DNA of 64,000 nucleotides, from assembly GCA_903921205.1 (NCBI GenBank), contig CAIXPF010000094.1, positions 1 through 64,000 on the forward strand, given 5' to 3'. This document shows, piece after piece, positions 34,501 to 41,844 of the stretch. The position numbers and the translations under genes are program-made. A model generated the notes under the pieces. The model had not been told where the DNA came from and made no database searches. It saw only the letters and a list, made by a program, of their open reading frames with translations. This stretch comes from an uncultured Acidimicrobiia bacterium. GTDB lineage: Bacteria; Actinomycetota; Acidimicrobiia; Acidimicrobiales; CAIXPF01. Within the stretch, counting starts at the first letter, position 1. Each line of letters begins with the position of its first letter.

Positions 34501-34981
34501 CACCCCCGGCAACATGGTCGGCCCGGAGTACGAGAAGCTGGCGCTGGTCCGGCACTGCTGCCGCATGTTCGTCAACGCCGCGTCGGTCAGCGTGCCGTTC
34601 TTCACCGTCGTGGTCCGCAAGTCCTACGGCCTCGGTGCCCAGGGCATGGCCGCAGGCAGCATGAAGACCCCGTTCTGGGCGGTGGCCTGGCCGACCGGCG
34701 AGTTCGGCGGCATGGGCCTCGAGGGTGCGGTGAAGCTGGGCTTCCGCAAGGAGCTCGAGGCCATCGAGGACACCGATGCGCGCCGGGCGCTCTACGAGAA
34801 GCTGGTGGCGAAGATGTACCACAACGGCAAGGCCATCAACACCGCCATGTCCTTCGAGATCGACGAGGTCATCGACCCGGCCGAGACCCGGCACTGGATC
34901 AGCGCCGGGCTGAAGTCGGCCCCCGTGACCGGCTGGCGCAAGCGGGACACCCCGAAGCGGCCCTGCGTCGACACCTGGTGA
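31571..34981 (+). CDS. single-chain acyl-CoA carboxylase (biotin carboxylase-BCCP-carboxyltransferase)
   Basis: One 1136-aa polypeptide carries all activities. Biotin carboxylase (residues 1 to about 450) has LVANRGEIAIRVARAA, VHPGYGFLAENP, the ATP loop VKALAGGGGRGMR and EANARVQVEHTVTE. The biotin carrier has VMESMKMEHV near residue 560. Carboxyltransferase runs from about 610 to the end, with GGGRPGDVDV and SLCDTPGNMVGPE. It uses ATP and bicarbonate to make a carboxyacyl-CoA. This architecture matches the single-chain long-chain acyl-CoA carboxylases known from mycobacteria and other bacteria; acetyl- or propionyl-CoA activity is also possible. GGGGAG lies upstream and a long hairpin follows. 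Confidence 0.92.
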   Translation: MALQKLLVANRGEIAIRVARAAADLGIATVSVHPADDAASLHTRATDETHQLDGRGAAAYLDVEQLVAVALRTGCDAVHPGYGFLAENPSFAAACEAAGLTFVGPTPAMLELFGDKVAARALAQRCDVPVLAGTTGPTDLDGATAFFRSLGAGGAVMVKALAGGGGRGMRPVLRLEDLDEAMQRCASEARSAFGNGDVYVEQLLTEARHVEVQIVGDGQGAIAHVWERECSIQRQRQKLVEIAPAPALHPAVRDRLLYAAVRLGSEIGYRSLGTVEFLVDATDDGPDATIAFIEANARVQVEHTVTEQVTGIDLVAAQLLIAGGDTLAGVGLTQDRIPAPDGFAVQARVNLETMQADGTARPSGGVLATYDPPSGPGVRTDGYGYAGYATSPSYDSLVAKVIGQGSSFAVATRRTARALAEFRIEGVGTNLAFLRALLEHPRVAQGGMHTNFVDEHLGDLLAAAAESHTARFVATAAAPATPTLAGTRVASADPLAVLALGKDGSAGAAPAAAPTPAAAAALAGPDGTVALPAPLQGTIVSISVAVGDEVAAGQPVLVMESMKMEHVINAEHSGVVRLIGAEPGDAVYEGHPLLFVEEGEVSVTAAGAAETVDLDHIRPDLAEVLERRELGQDHRRPDAVARRRKSGHRTARENVADLIDDGSWIEYGSGAIAAQRQRRSIEDLVTNTPADGMLAGIGSVNGESFDEEAAQTVVMSYDYTVLAGTQGFFNHYKKDRMMELARDWRLPVVFFAEGGGGRPGDVDVISGGGLDVMTFHTWGQLSGTVPMVGITTGRCFAGNAVILGCCDVVIATEDSNIGMGGPAMIEGGGLGVYRPEEVGPMSIQVPNGVVDIAVKDEAEAVEVAKKYLGYFQGRTTEWTAPDQRLLRHIVPENRLRIYDIRKVIDTLFDEGSVLEIRRGFGHGMVTAFARLEGRPVGVIANNPSHLGGAIDSDAADKATRFIQLCDAFDLPIVSLCDTPGNMVGPEYEKLALVRHCCRMFVNAASVSVPFFTVVVRKSYGLGAQGMAAGSMKTPFWAVAWPTGEFGGMGLEGAVKLGFRKELEAIEDTDARRALYEKLVAKMYHNGKAINTAMSFEIDEVIDPAETRHWISAGLKSAPVTGWRKRDTPKRPCVDTW

Positions 34982-34988
34982 ACCGGCC

Positions 34989-35024
34989 GTCGCCGGGCCC
35001 GGGCGCCCACCCGGGCCCGGCGAC
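34989..35024 (+). terminator. perfect 15-bp inverted repeat after the carboxylase gene
   Basis: GTCGCCGGGCCCGGG-CGCCCA-CCCGGGCCCGGCGAC is a perfect 15-bp stem with a 6-nt loop, 8 bp after the stop. It is the strongest terminator-like structure I found in the window. It has no U tract. Confidence 0.7.
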
Positions 35025-35055
35025 GGGGCAGCCCGCCATCTGCTAGCAAGACACC

Positions 35056-36087
35056 ATGCGAGCCGGCGTCATCAGAGGAAAGCACCAGTTCGAGTTGGCC
35101 GAGGTCGACGAGCCGGTGGCTGCGGAGGGCGAAGCCGTCGTGGACATCCTGCGGTGCGGGATCTGCGGCAGCGACGTCCATGCCTGGGTCGAGGGCTGGC
35201 CCTACGCCCCCGGCACCTGCGGCCATGAATGGGTCGGGGTGGTCAGCCAGGTCGGTGCCGGCGTCACCAACGTGGCCGAAGGCGACCGGGTGGCCGGCGC
35301 GGTCTCTCCCGGCTGCGGACGCTGCGATGAGTGCCGTGCCGGCCTGCCGGCCTACTGCGCCTTCGCCCGGGCGACCTACGGCGGTCGCCTGGCCCCGCGC
35401 AACGGCGGGTTCGCCCGGGCCATGGCGGTGCACGCCACCCGGCTGTGCCCGGTCCCCCAACCGCTCAGCGACGACGATGCGGCCCTGATCGAACCGGCGA
35501 CGGTGGCCCTGCACGGGGTCAACCGCAGCCGCCTGCGGGTCGGCGACGTCGCCTGCGTGGTCGGCTGCGGCCCGATCGGCCTGCTGACCCTGCAGTGTGC
35601 CCGCATCGCCGGTGCCGGCCACGTCATCGCCGTCGAACCGGATGCCGGACGACGCGAGCGGGCCCTCGCCGTCGGTGCCGACGCCGCCATCGCCCCTGGT
35701 GCCGAGCTACGCGAGTACCTCAACGAGCTGACCGGCGGCCGCCGGGCCGACATCGCCTTCGACTGCGCCGGGGTTCCCACCACGCTGCAGCAGTCCGTCG
35801 ACATGGTGCGGCGGGGTGGCTCGGTGTGCATGATCGGGGTGAGCGGCGAGCTGGCCACAATCGCCCCGATGCGCTGGATGGGCAAGGAGGTCAGCGTGGA
35901 CACCGCCATGTTGTTCACCTTGGACGAGATGCGCACGGTGGGTGGCCTCATCGCCGACGGACGGCTGTCGGTCCGCCCGCTGCACGACGCGACCATCGGG
36001 CTCGACGAGCTCGGCCGCACCATCGAGGATCTCGCCCACCGGCGCCTCGACGCGGTGAAGATCCTCGTCGACCCCTCGGCCGGCTGA
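35056..36087 (+). CDS. zinc-dependent alcohol dehydrogenase (MDR family)
   Basis: This 343-aa medium-chain dehydrogenase has the catalytic zinc motif GICGSDVHAW with GHEWVGVVSQVG, the structural zinc cysteines in CGRCDECRAGLPAYC, and the NAD(P) loop VVGCGPIGLLTLQCARIAGAGHVIAVE. The acidic end of the second strand (AVE) favours NAD. It resembles L-threonine/sorbitol/butanediol-type dehydrogenases; the substrate is unknown. It begins at ATG 35056, after the large carboxylase hairpin, and has TAGCAA 6 nt upstream. It is the last gene of the plus-strand block. Confidence 0.9.
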   Translation: MRAGVIRGKHQFELAEVDEPVAAEGEAVVDILRCGICGSDVHAWVEGWPYAPGTCGHEWVGVVSQVGAGVTNVAEGDRVAGAVSPGCGRCDECRAGLPAYCAFARATYGGRLAPRNGGFARAMAVHATRLCPVPQPLSDDDAALIEPATVALHGVNRSRLRVGDVACVVGCGPIGLLTLQCARIAGAGHVIAVEPDAGRRERALAVGADAAIAPGAELREYLNELTGGRRADIAFDCAGVPTTLQQSVDMVRRGGSVCMIGVSGELATIAPMRWMGKEVSVDTAMLFTLDEMRTVGGLIADGRLSVRPLHDATIGLDELGRTIEDLAHRRLDAVKILVDPSAG

Positions 36088-36118
36088 CCGGCCCGCGCCC
36101 CGGCCCCGGCGGCGCAGC

Positions 36119-36160
36119 CGCGTCATCGCAGTCGCGTCGTCGGGGTCGCGTCGTCGAGGT
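36119..36160. repeat. three imperfect 14-bp tandem units
   Basis: CGCGTCATCGCAGT, CGCGTCGTCGGGGT and CGCGTCGTCGAGGT stand head to tail between the convergent dehydrogenase and FHA-like genes. Confidence 0.7.
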
Positions 36161-36176
36161 CGCGCGCTCGGAACCG

Positions 36177-37100
36177 TCAGGCCACGCGGCCGGCGGGACC
36201 GGCCTGGGCCAGCAACGAGAGGTCGGCCGGGCCGATCAGCCCGGCGGCCACCACGAGCTGCACCAGCCGGGTGCGGCGGTTGAGGGCCGGGTGGTTCGAC
36301 CCGCCGTGCAGGCCGCTGAAGCCGGCGGCGCTCAGCCGCGCACAGATGGTGTCGAGCTTGCGGTTGAACTTGGTGACCGACCAGCCGAGCTGCTGCGCCG
36401 CCTGCACCGAGGAGGCGATCTCGCTGAGCGCCATGTCACCCCGTTGCAGCACCGGTGCGGCCAACGACACCAGCAGCACGCGTTGCTCGAGGGTGAGCCG
36501 GACCGCCCGGCTGCGCAGGTCGTTCATCGCACCGTTCGCTGCGCCGTTCATCGTGGTACCGGACCCGGCTCCGGCCGCGACGATGCCGAGTCCGGAGGAG
36601 CCGGTGGACGCCGCCGACAGCCCCGCCCCATCCGCCCACGTGAACGGCCCGCCCGACACGCCGGCACCGGCGGAGTGCGCGGCGTGGACCGGGTTCGCGG
36701 CCCGCCTGAACACCGGGTCGGACAGGTACAGCTCGACCTCGTAGGTGCCACGGGCGTTGATGCGTACCAGGTGATGGTCGAACACCAGCGGCACGGCCCG
36801 GCCCGGGTCGAGCTCGGCATGCCACAGGCCGTCGCGATCGCTCACGCTGACCGCCGCCCCTGGCGTGGTCTGCTCGAGGAACCACAGCCGGTTCACCTGC
36901 CGCAGCTCCAGCAGCCGCTCGGGCAGGCTCGGCCCCACGTCGAGGTTCAGGTCGGTCGCGGACCCCAGCCCGAAGGGCCGCTCCCCGGACAGGGTGCTGC
37001 GCTCCCCGCAGAACTCCACATCGAGCACCGGCCCGCGTTGCAGGGCCGCGAAGGCACCTGCTGCGCGGGCCCCCGGTTCAGCCGTACCGATATCCGCCAT
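36177..37100 (-). CDS. FHA-like / helix-turn-helix protein of unknown function
   Basis: This 307-aa protein is of unfamiliar architecture. Residues 40-125 (RPFGLGSATDLNLDVGP ... RLWFLEQ ... VSVSDRDG ... VFDHHLVRINARGTYEVELYL) have the strand pattern of an FHA-like phosphothreonine-binding domain. A Gly/Ala-rich linker follows. Residues from about 200 (LTLEQRVLLVSLAAP ... LSEIASSVQAAQQLGWSVTKFNRKLDTICARL) look like a winged or sigma-4-like DNA-binding helix-turn-helix. This suggests a regulator that could read a phosphorylated partner. GGAGGGA lies 6 nt before the ATG at 37100. The 213-bp upstream region has a 31-bp-spaced direct repeat. Confidence 0.6.
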   Translation of the reverse strand: MADIGTAEPGARAAGAFAALQRGPVLDVEFCGERSTLSGERPFGLGSATDLNLDVGPSLPERLLELRQVNRLWFLEQTTPGAAVSVSDRDGLWHAELDPGRAVPLVFDHHLVRINARGTYEVELYLSDPVFRRAANPVHAAHSAGAGVSGGPFTWADGAGLSAASTGSSGLGIVAAGAGSGTTMNGAANGAMNDLRSRAVRLTLEQRVLLVSLAAPVLQRGDMALSEIASSVQAAQQLGWSVTKFNRKLDTICARLSAAGFSGLHGGSNHPALNRRTRLVQLVVAAGLIGPADLSLLAQAGPAGRVA

Positions 37101-37202
37101 CGTCGTCCCTCCGACTGCTCCGTACCGACCCCGTCCAGGGGTGGCCGGGAGGTGGTTACTGGAGCGTCATTGTGTGCAGTACGGCATGCACCTGCGCGAG
37201 TA

Positions 37203-37241
37203 GATCACACAAGTGAGGACCTTCGCCTGACGCGATCACAC
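37203..37241 (-). promoter_or_regulatory. direct repeat GTGTGATC, 31-bp spacing, upstream of the FHA-like gene
   Basis: On the minus strand GTGTGATC occurs twice with 31 bp start to start (about three helical turns), 100-140 bp before the FHA-like gene ATG. This would place two protein-binding sites on one DNA face. The rest of the 213-bp gap (37101-37314) is relatively AT-rich and holds the probable promoter; no -10/-35 pair is assigned. Confidence 0.35.
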
Positions 37242-37314
37242 CCTTCGGGCATCTCGGCACCCCTGAATCACCACGCAATGCGGTTTGACAGCCACCCAAT
37301 GGAGAATTATTGCC

Positions 37315-38091
37315 TCAGCGGTACAGCCAGCGCAGGCCGCGGCTCACTGCAGCCGGGATCGTGGAGTGGTGCAGCTCGCCGTCGAGCACCACGAACGTGG
37401 TGTCGAAATCGGGGCCCTGCCGGGCGGCGAGCTGTGTGGCCATCCGCCGGGTGTTGGCCACCATGGGGATCTCGCCCACGCGTTCCTCCTCGCTGCCGAC
37501 CGAGAGGAACACCCGACCGGTCGGCGCCGGGCCCTCGAGCCGGTTGCGTTCCTCGAAGTCGAAGATGACCCGGTCGTCCCACCACGACGAGGGGCTGGCC
37601 AGCAGCCATCGGCCGAACGCATCGGGCCGGGTGAACAGGGTGAACAACCCGAACAGACCCGACAGGGAATGACCGATGAAGGTCCGCTGAGCGGGATCGA
37701 TGCGGTAGATCGCCTCGAGCTCGGGCAGGGCCCGGTCCAACAGCCAGGCCTGGAAGTCGGGGCCACCGCCGGCCGGCACGTCGGCGGGAACGGTCCGCGC
37801 CACCGCCGCCGGGATGGCCGCCTTGGTGGGGGTGTAGGCCGCGGCACGCTGGCGGACCACCTCGCGGGTGACCGACGTACCCCAACCGACCCCGACCACG
37901 ATCACCCGGGGCATGAGGCGGGCCAAGCCCAGATTGAGCGAGGAATCGCACACGGTTCCGAAGGTCCACTGTGCGTCGAGACAGACCAGGACCGGGTAGG
38001 ACTCGGACCGATCGCCATACCCCTCGGGCAGGGCCACGTGCAGCGCCCGCCCGTTGTCGTGGTGATGGTGCACCTCTCGTTGCCAGATCAT
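37315..38091 (-). CDS. esterase D/IroE-like alpha/beta hydrolase
   Basis: This 258-aa protein is of the esterase (PF00756-like) type. It has ALPEGYGDRSESYPVLVCLDAQWTF at the N-terminus, the nucleophile elbow FIGHSLSGLFGLF (GxSxG), an acidic residue region near SVGSEEERVGE, and a C-terminal His in DGELHHSTIP. An N-terminal REVHHHHDNGR gives an unusual His run. Relatives include trilactone esterases and S-formylglutathione hydrolases. GAGGTGAGG lies before the ATG at 38091. It has no signal peptide, so it is cytosolic. Confidence 0.83.
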   Translation of the reverse strand: MIWQREVHHHHDNGRALHVALPEGYGDRSESYPVLVCLDAQWTFGTVCDSSLNLGLARLMPRVIVVGVGWGTSVTREVVRQRAAAYTPTKAAIPAAVARTVPADVPAGGGPDFQAWLLDRALPELEAIYRIDPAQRTFIGHSLSGLFGLFTLFTRPDAFGRWLLASPSSWWDDRVIFDFEERNRLEGPAPTGRVFLSVGSEEERVGEIPMVANTRRMATQLAARQGPDFDTTFVVLDGELHHSTIPAAVSRGLRWLYR

Positions 38092-38241
38092 CGTCGCGCC
38101 CTCACCTCGTGGTCCCCCGGACCGGGCACGCCCGCAGCTCCGGGCAACGGCCACGGCGCCGCCGGCACGCCGGCAGCACCCATTCTGCCCGGCCTGCCGT
38201 CAGCCGGTCGGGTCCCGGCGACGATCGGGCCGAGTTGCCGA

Positions 38242-38574
38242 TCAGGCCGAGCCGGAACCGGGGGCGCCGCCGGCCACCTCGTAGCTCCACAGCTCGGCGC
38301 CGGTCGACACCGGGCCACCGTGGGGAGCGGGGGCGTTGGCACCACGATGGCCGTGGGCGAACGCCGTCGAGGTGGTCCATGCGGTGAAGGCCTCCTCGTC
38401 ACGCCAGCGGGTCACCACCAGCCACACGTTGCGACCGTCGGTGGGGCGCAGCAGCTCGAAGCCCTCGAAGCCCTCCTGGCCCTCGACCGCACCGGCACGG
38501 GCGGCGAAGCGCCGGGCGAGCTCCTCGCCGGCGCCCTCGGGAACGGTGATGGCGTTGATCTTGATCGTCGTCAC
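38242..38574 (-). CDS. mhuD: MhuD-like heme-degrading monooxygenase (ABM fold)
   Basis: The 110-aa protein resembles mycobacterial MhuD: IKINAITVPEGAGEELARRFAARAGAVE and FEGFELLRPTDGRNVWLVVTRW. The heme-site residues are visible as Asn7, Trp66 (TAWTTS) and a His at 74 or 76 (AFAHGHRGA), the positions used by MhuD for noncanonical heme cleavage and iron release. IsdG-type enzymes share the fold. The GTG at 38574 gives Asn7 register and is preferred to the longer track start. The C-terminus is longer and Gly/Ser-rich. It diverges from the lipoprotein gene. Confidence 0.82.
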   Translation of the reverse strand: MTTIKINAITVPEGAGEELARRFAARAGAVEGQEGFEGFELLRPTDGRNVWLVVTRWRDEEAFTAWTTSTAFAHGHRGANAPAPHGGPVSTGAELWSYEVAGGAPGSGSA

Positions 38575-38655
38575 CGCACCATGTTGGCGTGTGCCCGATC
38601 CCACAGGCGATTCCCGATCGCTGCTCCGGCCAGCCACAACCTGGCCGAGCGCCGG

Positions 38656-38661
38656 TAGCCT
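38656..38661 (+). promoter_or_regulatory. candidate -10 box (TAGCCT) of the LppM-like gene
   Basis: TAGCCT ends exactly 6 nt before the ATG at 38668, the leaderless spacing. Confidence 0.5.
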
Positions 38662-38667
38662 CCGCCC

Positions 38668-39573
38668 ATGCGCCGTCTACGGACCCTGCTGTTGACGGCG
38701 CTGGCGACGCTGCTGCTCGGCGGGTGCTTCCGCTATCAGACGGCCATCGTGGTCGACGACGACGGTTCGGGCCGGGTCCAGGAGATCCTGCTGTTCGACC
38801 GCAGCGCCCTGGCCTCCGTGTTCGACTCCGAGGCCCAGATCGACCAGCACGTCCCCCGTGCCGCCGACTTCCGCCTCCCCAGCTGGGCGACCGCACGCGA
38901 CTACCGCCAGGGTGATCTCGACGGGGTGATCCTCGAGACCACCTTCGACGATCCCGAGCAGTTCGACGACCGGCTCAACACCCTGCACCTGATGCTGATC
39001 GACGCCGTGGGCAGCCAGGCCACCGCCGAGGTCGACCTGGAGCGCATCGAGGACGGCTGGACCTTCACCCTGCGCACCGCGGACCTCGCCGAGCTGCCCG
39101 CCCTACCCGGACCGGCCGACCCCGCGGTGGGTGAGCTGTACCGCCGGGCGCAGCTGGTGTTGTCGGTACACCTGCCGGGCAGGATCGTGGACCACAACGC
39201 CGACGAGATCGTCGACGGGCAGCTGGTGTGGCGGCTGTCCGCCAACGCCGTGCAGACCCTGGCCTACGCCCGTACCGCCACCGGTGGGGCACTGACGGCC
39301 ACCGCGACGACCAGCCGCCCGTTGCAGGCCGCCACCGCCCTGGCCACCGCCGGCGGGCTGGCGGTGTTCGCCTCGGTGGCCTACGCCCGGCGACGGAACC
39401 GGTCACGCGGCGGTTCGGACCGATCGACGCCGGACCGCCACCTCCACCTCGGCGACCGCGCCGCCGAGGACCCCGGGCCGCCACAGCGCTGGCCGGCGCA
39501 ACCACCGTCGCGCCCACCGAGCGCCGAACCCCGGCCCACCGACCGTCCCCCGCTGCGCTCAGGACCGTGCTGA
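38668..39573 (+). CDS. LppM-like lipoprotein
   Basis: This 301-aa exported protein has a basic N-terminus, a hydrophobic stretch and a lipobox LLGGC with the lipidated cysteine at residue 20. The domain that follows (YQTAIVVDDDGSGRVQEILLFDR ... GWTFTLRTADL) resembles mycobacterial LppM, a surface lipoprotein with a lipid-binding-like fold. A second hydrophobic helix near residues 225-245 (ALATAGGLAVFASVAYARRR) is followed by a Pro/Arg-rich cytosolic tail, so it is anchored at both ends. It is convergent with the hydrolase at 39591 after 17 bp. Confidence 0.8.
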   Translation: MRRLRTLLLTALATLLLGGCFRYQTAIVVDDDGSGRVQEILLFDRSALASVFDSEAQIDQHVPRAADFRLPSWATARDYRQGDLDGVILETTFDDPEQFDDRLNTLHLMLIDAVGSQATAEVDLERIEDGWTFTLRTADLAELPALPGPADPAVGELYRRAQLVLSVHLPGRIVDHNADEIVDGQLVWRLSANAVQTLAYARTATGGALTATATTSRPLQAATALATAGGLAVFASVAYARRRNRSRGGSDRSTPDRHLHLGDRAAEDPGPPQRWPAQPPSRPPSAEPRPTDRPPLRSGPC

Positions 39574-39590
39574 CCGACGCCGGGCCGGGC

Positions 39591-40415
39591 TCAGCCCAGG
39601 GCGGCCCGGACGATCGCCGCAACCTCGGCAGGCGCATCCCAATCGGGCAGGTGACCCACCCCGGCGATGCGATGACGACCGATGACCGATGGCAGCACCG
39701 TGGCGAACCGCTCGTCGTAGGACGGTGGGATCAATTGGTCGTCCTCGCCCCACACCAGCGTGACCGGACAACGCACCAGGTGGGCGCGCAGGTCCAACCC
39801 GTGCTCGGGGATCGGCCACACCAGCGACGCGGTCGAGGTCCGGGTGAGGTACCGCGACACCCCGTCCTCGATCCGCTCGGAGGGGTCGCTGAGCGTCGGG
39901 TCGTCCTCGAAGATCGCCGCAGTGGACGCCCGGTTGGGGCTCAGGATCAGCCGCTGCTCCGACAGGGTGGTGGCGAAGGCGTCCGCCACCGGCTCGTCGG
40001 CGTCCCACAGCCCCAGCGGTGCCAGCAGCACCATCGCGGGGAACGCCTCGGGCCGTACCGCCACCAGCTCCATCGCCAGCATGGCACCGACCGACGAGGC
40101 CACCAGCGGCAGCCCGGTCAGGCCTGCGAGGTCGGCGATCTCGGACAGGGCGACCACCCAGTCCGACTGGACCCGCAGGTCGTCGCAGTAGGTACTACCG
40201 CTGAAACCGGGCAGTGCCGGCGCCACCACCGTGTGGTCCCGGGCCAGCTCGGCCACCAACGGCGGCAGGCCGTGGGTGGGCAGGCCGACCATGCCGTGCA
40301 GGTAGCCGATGCGCGGACCCTGGCCGGCCTCGACCACCGTCACCGACCCACCGCGGAACTCGACCGAACGACGGATGACGGACACCTCGGCCGAAGTCGC
40401 TGCCCCGCCACTCAT
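39591..40415 (-). CDS. alpha/beta-fold hydrolase
   Basis: This 274-aa hydrolase has the oxyanion region IGYLHGMVGLPTHG, the nucleophile elbow VASSVGAMLAMELV (S-S-V-G, a variation of GxSxG with Ser at the first position), an acid in WGEDDQLIPP and the catalytic His in VGHLPDWDAP. It is similar to epoxide-hydrolase/meta-cleavage-product hydrolase relatives. The ATG at 40415 overlaps the LLM stop (ATGA), so the two are translationally coupled. The hydrolase may cleave the product of the flavin enzyme. Confidence 0.87.
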   Translation of the reverse strand: MSGGAATSAEVSVIRRSVEFRGGSVTVVEAGQGPRIGYLHGMVGLPTHGLPPLVAELARDHTVVAPALPGFSGSTYCDDLRVQSDWVVALSEIADLAGLTGLPLVASSVGAMLAMELVAVRPEAFPAMVLLAPLGLWDADEPVADAFATTLSEQRLILSPNRASTAAIFEDDPTLSDPSERIEDGVSRYLTRTSTASLVWPIPEHGLDLRAHLVRCPVTLVWGEDDQLIPPSYDERFATVLPSVIGRHRIAGVGHLPDWDAPAEVAAIVRAALG

Positions 40416-41722
40416 CGGCCCGGCTCCGCCCGCTGCGCGCCGGGCAGGGGACGCGGCCACCAGTGGTCCTCCCACTCGTTCTCGAACAGCGGCTGCACCT
40501 CGGGCAGGACCTTGCGGGCCAGCATCTCGGTGTTGTAGCGGACCAACTCGTTGTCCATGTTGCCGAAGTGCGCCAGGGTCAGCAGGTGGCCGACGTTCAT
40601 CGACGTGCCGACCTCGCGCAGCTTGGAGATGACCTGGTCGGGCGAGCCGAGCACGACGTAGCCCTTCTCCACCATCGTCTCGAAGGACATCATCTGCGAC
40701 GCCGAACTCGACTTGGGCATGGTCGGCTTGTCGGACGCCCTGGCCTCGGCTTTGTCCGCGGCCTTGGCCTCGGAGCGGGCAGTGGCCTCGCGAGCGGCAC
40801 GTTCGACCATGCCCTCGACCCCGGCGCGCACCGTGTTGGGGGTCTTGTAGCCGGGCGGGTCGGCGAAGCCGGCGTAGACGTGCAGGCACGAGTTGAAGAA
40901 GTACTCGGCCGGCTCCCGGTACAGTTCGAAGGCTTCCTTCTCCGAGTCGGCCACCGCCACGAACTGGGCGAAGGCCCCCTGGAAGGGATTCTGCGGCTTG
41001 CCCCGCTCGGCCATCTTGTCCCAGAACCCGCGCATGGTGGCCAGGCCGGCTTTGTACCCGAAATAGCTGAGGTAGCAGTAGACCAGGTCGTTGTCGGCGC
41101 AGTAGTCCCAGGTGTCCACCGAGCCGCCGCCGGGAATCCAGATCGGCGGATGCGGCTTCTGCACCGGCCGGGGCCACACGTTGACGTAGCGGAGCTTGTT
41201 GTAGCGGCCGTTGAAGGCGAACACCTCGTCGCTGGTCCAGGCCTTGCGGATCAGCTCCATGCCCTCGTGGTAGCGCTCGCGCAGCGTGGCCGGGTTCGTC
41301 CCGTAGGCGAACACCGTGTCCATCGGCGAACCCACCGGGAAGCCGGCCACCAGACGACCGCCGGAGATCCCGTCGAGCATGGCCATCTCCTCGGCGATGC
41401 GGATCGGTGGGTTGTACAACGCCACCGAGTCACCGAGCACCACGATGGCGGCGTCGCCGGTACTGCGGGCCAGGGTGGCGGCGATGATGTTGGGGCTCGG
41501 CATCAGGCCGTAGGCGTTGGAGTGGTGCTCGTTGATGCCCACCCCGTCGAAGCCCAACCCGGCCGCGTACTCGAGCTGGTCGATGTACTCGTTGTAGACC
41601 CGGTGGCCGACCGCAGGGTCGTACAGCGACGGGTCGATGTCGACCCACACCGAGCGGTACCGGTCGGGGAAGTCCTTCGGCAGGTCCGGGTACGGCATCA
41701 GGTGGAACCAGACGAACTTCAC
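40412..41722 (-). CDS. LLM class flavin-dependent monooxygenase with an inserted low-complexity segment
   Basis: The 436-aa luciferase-fold protein has VKFVWFHLMPYPDLP, LEYAAGLGFDGVGINEHHSN, VALYNPPIRIAEEMAMLDGISGGRLVAGFPVG and PHPPIWIPGGGSVDTWDYC. Between about residues 315 and 345 it carries a charged insertion, TARSEAKAADKAEARASDKP, rich in Ala, Lys and Asp, that is absent from ordinary family members and probably forms a flexible helix. The GTG at 41722 has GGAGG 6 nt upstream. It is coupled to the hydrolase downstream. A TetR gene is divergent, 122 bp away, and could control it. Confidence 0.87.
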   Translation of the reverse strand: MKFVWFHLMPYPDLPKDFPDRYRSVWVDIDPSLYDPAVGHRVYNEYIDQLEYAAGLGFDGVGINEHHSNAYGLMPSPNIIAATLARSTGDAAIVVLGDSVALYNPPIRIAEEMAMLDGISGGRLVAGFPVGSPMDTVFAYGTNPATLRERYHEGMELIRKAWTSDEVFAFNGRYNKLRYVNVWPRPVQKPHPPIWIPGGGSVDTWDYCADNDLVYCYLSYFGYKAGLATMRGFWDKMAERGKPQNPFQGAFAQFVAVADSEKEAFELYREPAEYFFNSCLHVYAGFADPPGYKTPNTVRAGVEGMVERAAREATARSEAKAADKAEARASDKPTMPKSSSASQMMSFETMVEKGYVVLGSPDQVISKLREVGTSMNVGHLLTLAHFGNMDNELVRYNTEMLARKVLPEVQPLFENEWEDHWWPRPLPGAQRAEPGR

Positions 41723-41830
41723 GTGGCCTCCGCTCACCCCTGGTCGGGACAGGTGAACGGAGTGTAGGACTGTCCCTGTGAGGCGGCAACGGAGGTCCGC
41801 TCCGCCACGGTCACCGGCGGCGGGGCGCGT

Positions 41831-41836
41831 TACCCT
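41831..41836 (+). promoter_or_regulatory. candidate -10 box (TACCCT) of the tetR-like gene
   Basis: TACCCT ends 8 nt before the GTG at 41845 in the divergent gap with the LLM gene. Confidence 0.4.
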
Positions 41837-41844
41837 GCCCCGCC

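Noticed and set aside
32969-34894. 641-aa minus-strand ORF opposite the acyl-CoA carboxylase
   Set aside because: Shadow of the BCCP/carboxyltransferase coding region; low-complexity translation.
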